Assembly: GCA_020628935.1 (NCBI GenBank)
Contig: JAHDEG010000006.1
Coordinates: 1-64,000 of the forward strand
Length of the DNA: 64,000 bases
DNA from: Flavobacteriales bacterium
Lineage (GTDB): Bacteria; Bacteroidota; Bacteroidia; Flavobacteriales_G; JALEGO01
Direction of reading: 5' to 3'
This document shows positions 62,476-64,000 of the stretch, piece by piece. The position numbers and the translations under genes were made by a program. The first letter of the stretch is position 1. Every line of letters begins with the position of its first letter. The notes beneath the pieces were generated by a model. It saw only the letters and a program-made list of their open reading frames with translations, was not told where the DNA came from and did no database searches.

Positions 62476-63028
62476 GGTGGTAAATAGATGCTCCGTGTAA
62501 TTGTATTTGAGCTCTGTGAAATTCTGTAGGATAGCCTTTATTTTTTTTCCAATCGAATATGGGGTGTTCTTTACTTATACGCTCCATGTATTCATCTCTG
62601 TATGTTTTGGCTAAAACAGACGCTGCTGCTATTGAACAAAACCGTGCATCGCCTTTTATTTCGCAAGAGAACGGAATAGTTAAATCTGTTTTAAATCTAT
62701 TACCGTCAATAAGTAAGCTGTCTGGCTTAACTTTTAATGCTTTTACAGCTCTCGTCATTGCTAAAAAAGAAGCGTTTAAGATATTAATTTCGTCAATTTC
62801 TTTTTCTGACACAAAACTCACTGCATAAGCCAGCGCTTGTTTTTCAATTATTGGTCTTATTAAATCTCTTCGCTTTGCGGTTAACTTTTTTGAATCGTTG
62901 AGGATTTCGAAGGGGAACGTTTTTGGCAAAATAACGGCCGCAGCAACAACAGGGCCAGCCAAACAACCTCTGCCTGCTTCATCACAACCTGCTTCTAAAT
63001 GTAGTTTATTTAAATAATGATTAAGCAT
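62444..63028 (-). CDS. rnhB: Ribonuclease HII
   Basis: RNase HII cleaves the RNA strand of RNA-DNA hybrids and single embedded ribonucleotides. The 194-aa protein starts MLNHYLNKLHLEAGCDEAGR; the Asp-Glu pair in CDEAGRGCLAGPV begins the active site. LNDSKKLTAKRRD, LLIDGNRF and AAASVLAKTYRDEYM complete it. The ORF-track start at 63103 lies inside the glycosyltransferase gene. The ATG at 63028, which overlaps that gene's stop by 8 bp, fits the family's length. Confidence 0.95.
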   Translation of the reverse strand: MLNHYLNKLHLEAGCDEAGRGCLAGPVVAAAVILPKTFPFEILNDSKKLTAKRRDLIRPIIEKQALAYAVSFVSEKEIDEINILNASFLAMTRAVKALKVKPDSLLIDGNRFKTDLTIPFSCEIKGDARFCSIAAASVLAKTYRDEYMERISKEHPIFDWKKNKGYPTEFHRAQIQLHGASIYHRKTFKLLTDK

Positions 63029-64000
63029 AAATTGCTTTTTGAATACTTTTCCACAATAAATCTGATGTGTTTTGCCAAGTAAATGTTTTTGCTCTTTTAA
63101 CACCTTCGGAAATTAACTTAGAGCGAAGTTTATCATCTAAATGAATCTTTAGCATTCCGTTTGAAATATCGTTAACACTTTCAGGGTTAACGCAAATTGC
63201 AGCTGTGGCTGCAATTTCTGGGAGCGAGCTCACATTAGAGCATATTACAGGGGTTTCGCAGCTGAAAGCTTCAATAATTGGTATTCCAAATCCTTCAAAT
63301 TTAGAAACATACAATAATCCTTTAGCAGATGGTAGTAACTTAAGATACTCTTGATCTGAAATTCGCCCTAAAAAAACAACATCGTTCGCATGCTTCATTG
63401 AAGCGAGTGTTTGCTGCATTTCTCTGGTCCACCATTTTTTATTACCAGCTAATAAAAATTTATCGGATGAATTTGAAGCTTTTTTATACTCATCAAAAGC
63501 TTTTAACATATTAATAATGTTTTTTCGAGGATGAATACTGCCTATAAAAAACCAAAAAGGAGAGCCAAAAGAATACTTTTTTATAACCTTTAAAGCCTCT
63601 TCTTTTGCAAGTGGATTAAAACTAGCATTCACCCCGTTGTAAACTACATCAATTAGCGCGGGATTAATGTTATAATTATTCACTATGTCTGCTTTTGAGA
63701 ATTCTGAGACTGTTGCTATTCGTTCAGCATTACGAGCGAATTTCGGAAAATTATAGTTGTAATATTTTGCGTGAAAATAGGGTAAATTTTCAGGTTTATG
63801 TAGGAAGTTTATATCATGAATAACAGGCAATGTTTTAACATTACTCCTATTTATTGAAAAACCGTCTGGCGAAAGAAATAAATCTACCTTATTGTTTTTC
63901 AAATATTGTTTAACCGAAAATTGAAACCACAAGTACCAAAGTATTGGGTGTCTTGCTTGCGGAAATAGCACTACGGGAGTTACATTTTTACTGTAAACAA
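63021..64000 (-). CDS. Glycosyltransferase family 1 (GT4-like), 5' end cut by the window
   Basis: At least 326 residues are visible and the frame stays open to the window edge; residues before the ORF-track GTG read VYSKNVTPVV. The N-terminal Rossmann half contains LPVIHDINFLHKPE and RIATVSEFSKADIV. The C-terminal half has the GT4 donor-binding segments FFIGSIHPRKNI, GLLYVSKFEGFGIPIIEAFS (EX7E-type) and PVICSNVSSLPEIA. It transfers a nucleotide sugar in an inverted or retained manner that cannot be told here; the acceptor is probably a surface glycan or lipid. It overlaps rnhB by 8 bp. Confidence 0.88.
   Translation of the reverse strand, partial: VYSKNVTPVVLFPQARHPILWYLWFQFSVKQYLKNNKVDLFLSPDGFSINRSNVKTLPVIHDINFLHKPENLPYFHAKYYNYNFPKFARNAERIATVSEFSKADIVNNYNINPALIDVVYNGVNASFNPLAKEEALKVIKKYSFGSPFWFFIGSIHPRKNIINMLKAFDEYKKASNSSDKFLLAGNKKWWTREMQQTLASMKHANDVVFLGRISDQEYLKLLPSAKGLLYVSKFEGFGIPIIEAFSCETPVICSNVSSLPEIAATAAICVNPESVNDISNGMLKIHLDDKLRSKLISEGVKRAKTFTWQNTSDLLWKSIQKAIYA

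Noticed and set aside
1-64000. CRISPR array, prophage, insertion sequence or integron
   Set aside because: No regular spaced repeats, transposase, integrase, phage structural gene or attachment-site pattern was seen in either strand.

Overview
The window is a low-GC, densely coded chromosome segment from a Bacteroidota bacterium, most likely a Flavobacteriales-type lineage. The evidence is: the phylum-specific promoter element TAnnTTTG stands in front of at least fifteen transcription units, and Shine-Dalgarno sites are nearly absent; an alternative complex III (act) operon is followed by aa3 oxidase genes; LpxC is fused to FabZ; SecA is about 1,100 residues long; there is a PorU-type sortase with a PorV/PorQ-family partner; and the ftsX-DUF3098-uppP-truB and ompH-ompH-murI gene orders are typical of the phylum. 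No insertion sequence, prophage, CRISPR array, rRNA or integrase was seen. Species-level placement is not possible from the text alone.

Layout. 1-360: tRNA-Leu and tRNA-Gly on the minus strand with their own promoter and terminator. 361-6692: mutS diverging from a TonB-dependent receptor, then dinB. 6693-7120: a 428-bp gene-free stretch holding a long nested inverted repeat (candidate structured RNA or small palindromic element). 7121-20204: secA, an O-antigen ligase/polymerase-like membrane protein, cdd, pdhA-pdhC, a YceI lipoprotein with a strong palindromic operator, asnS, ribBA, and a GT39-type glycosyltransferase. 20365-25348: rpsT, radC, a polysaccharide-deacetylase-like protein, a FemAB/GNAT-like protein, upp and two translationally coupled unknown membrane proteins. 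25356-35861 (minus): an ABC exporter pair, murI, two OmpH/Skp chaperones, a 1,703-aa C25-family PorU2-like protein and its PorV/PorQ-like partner. 35929-38704: pssA, purS, a MazG-like pyrophosphohydrolase, a DUF4412-like exported protein, hpt. 38707-45700: a PorV/PorQ-like barrel, a ComEA-type helix-hairpin-helix protein with a predicted beta-barrel, then lpxD, lpxC-fabZ, lpxA and lgt. 45906-58376 (minus): actA-B-C-D-E-F, ctaC, ctaD. 58513-61124 (minus): ftsX, DUF3098, uppP, truB. 61277-64000: holB-like gene, rnhB and a glycosyltransferase cut by the window edge.

How the genes work together. The largest coherent system is respiratory: ActA-F oxidise menaquinol and pass electrons to the aa3 oxidase encoded directly downstream. 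A second theme is building the outer surface: lipid A acylation (LpxD/C/A, FabZ), lipoprotein lipidation (Lgt), undecaprenyl phosphate recycling (UppP), glycan ligation, OmpH chaperones and type IX-secretion-like proteins. The rest is housekeeping: mismatch repair, translesion synthesis, RNase HII, clamp loader, purine/pyrimidine salvage, riboflavin and pyruvate dehydrogenase.

Most notable observations: (i) ActC and ActD, otherwise unrelated, carry a gap-free, about 55% identical 81-residue helix-hairpin-helix tail; (ii) ActE is fused to a TSP3-like linker and an OmpA peptidoglycan-binding domain; (iii) a long nested inverted repeat lies between dinB and secA; (iv) there is a perfect Fur/PerR-like palindrome upstream of the act promoter and a triple half-site operator at yceI; (v) an outer-membrane-type barrel protein carries a ComEA-like DNA-binding module; (vi) several genes use TTG or GTG starts, and several promoters imply near-leaderless transcripts.
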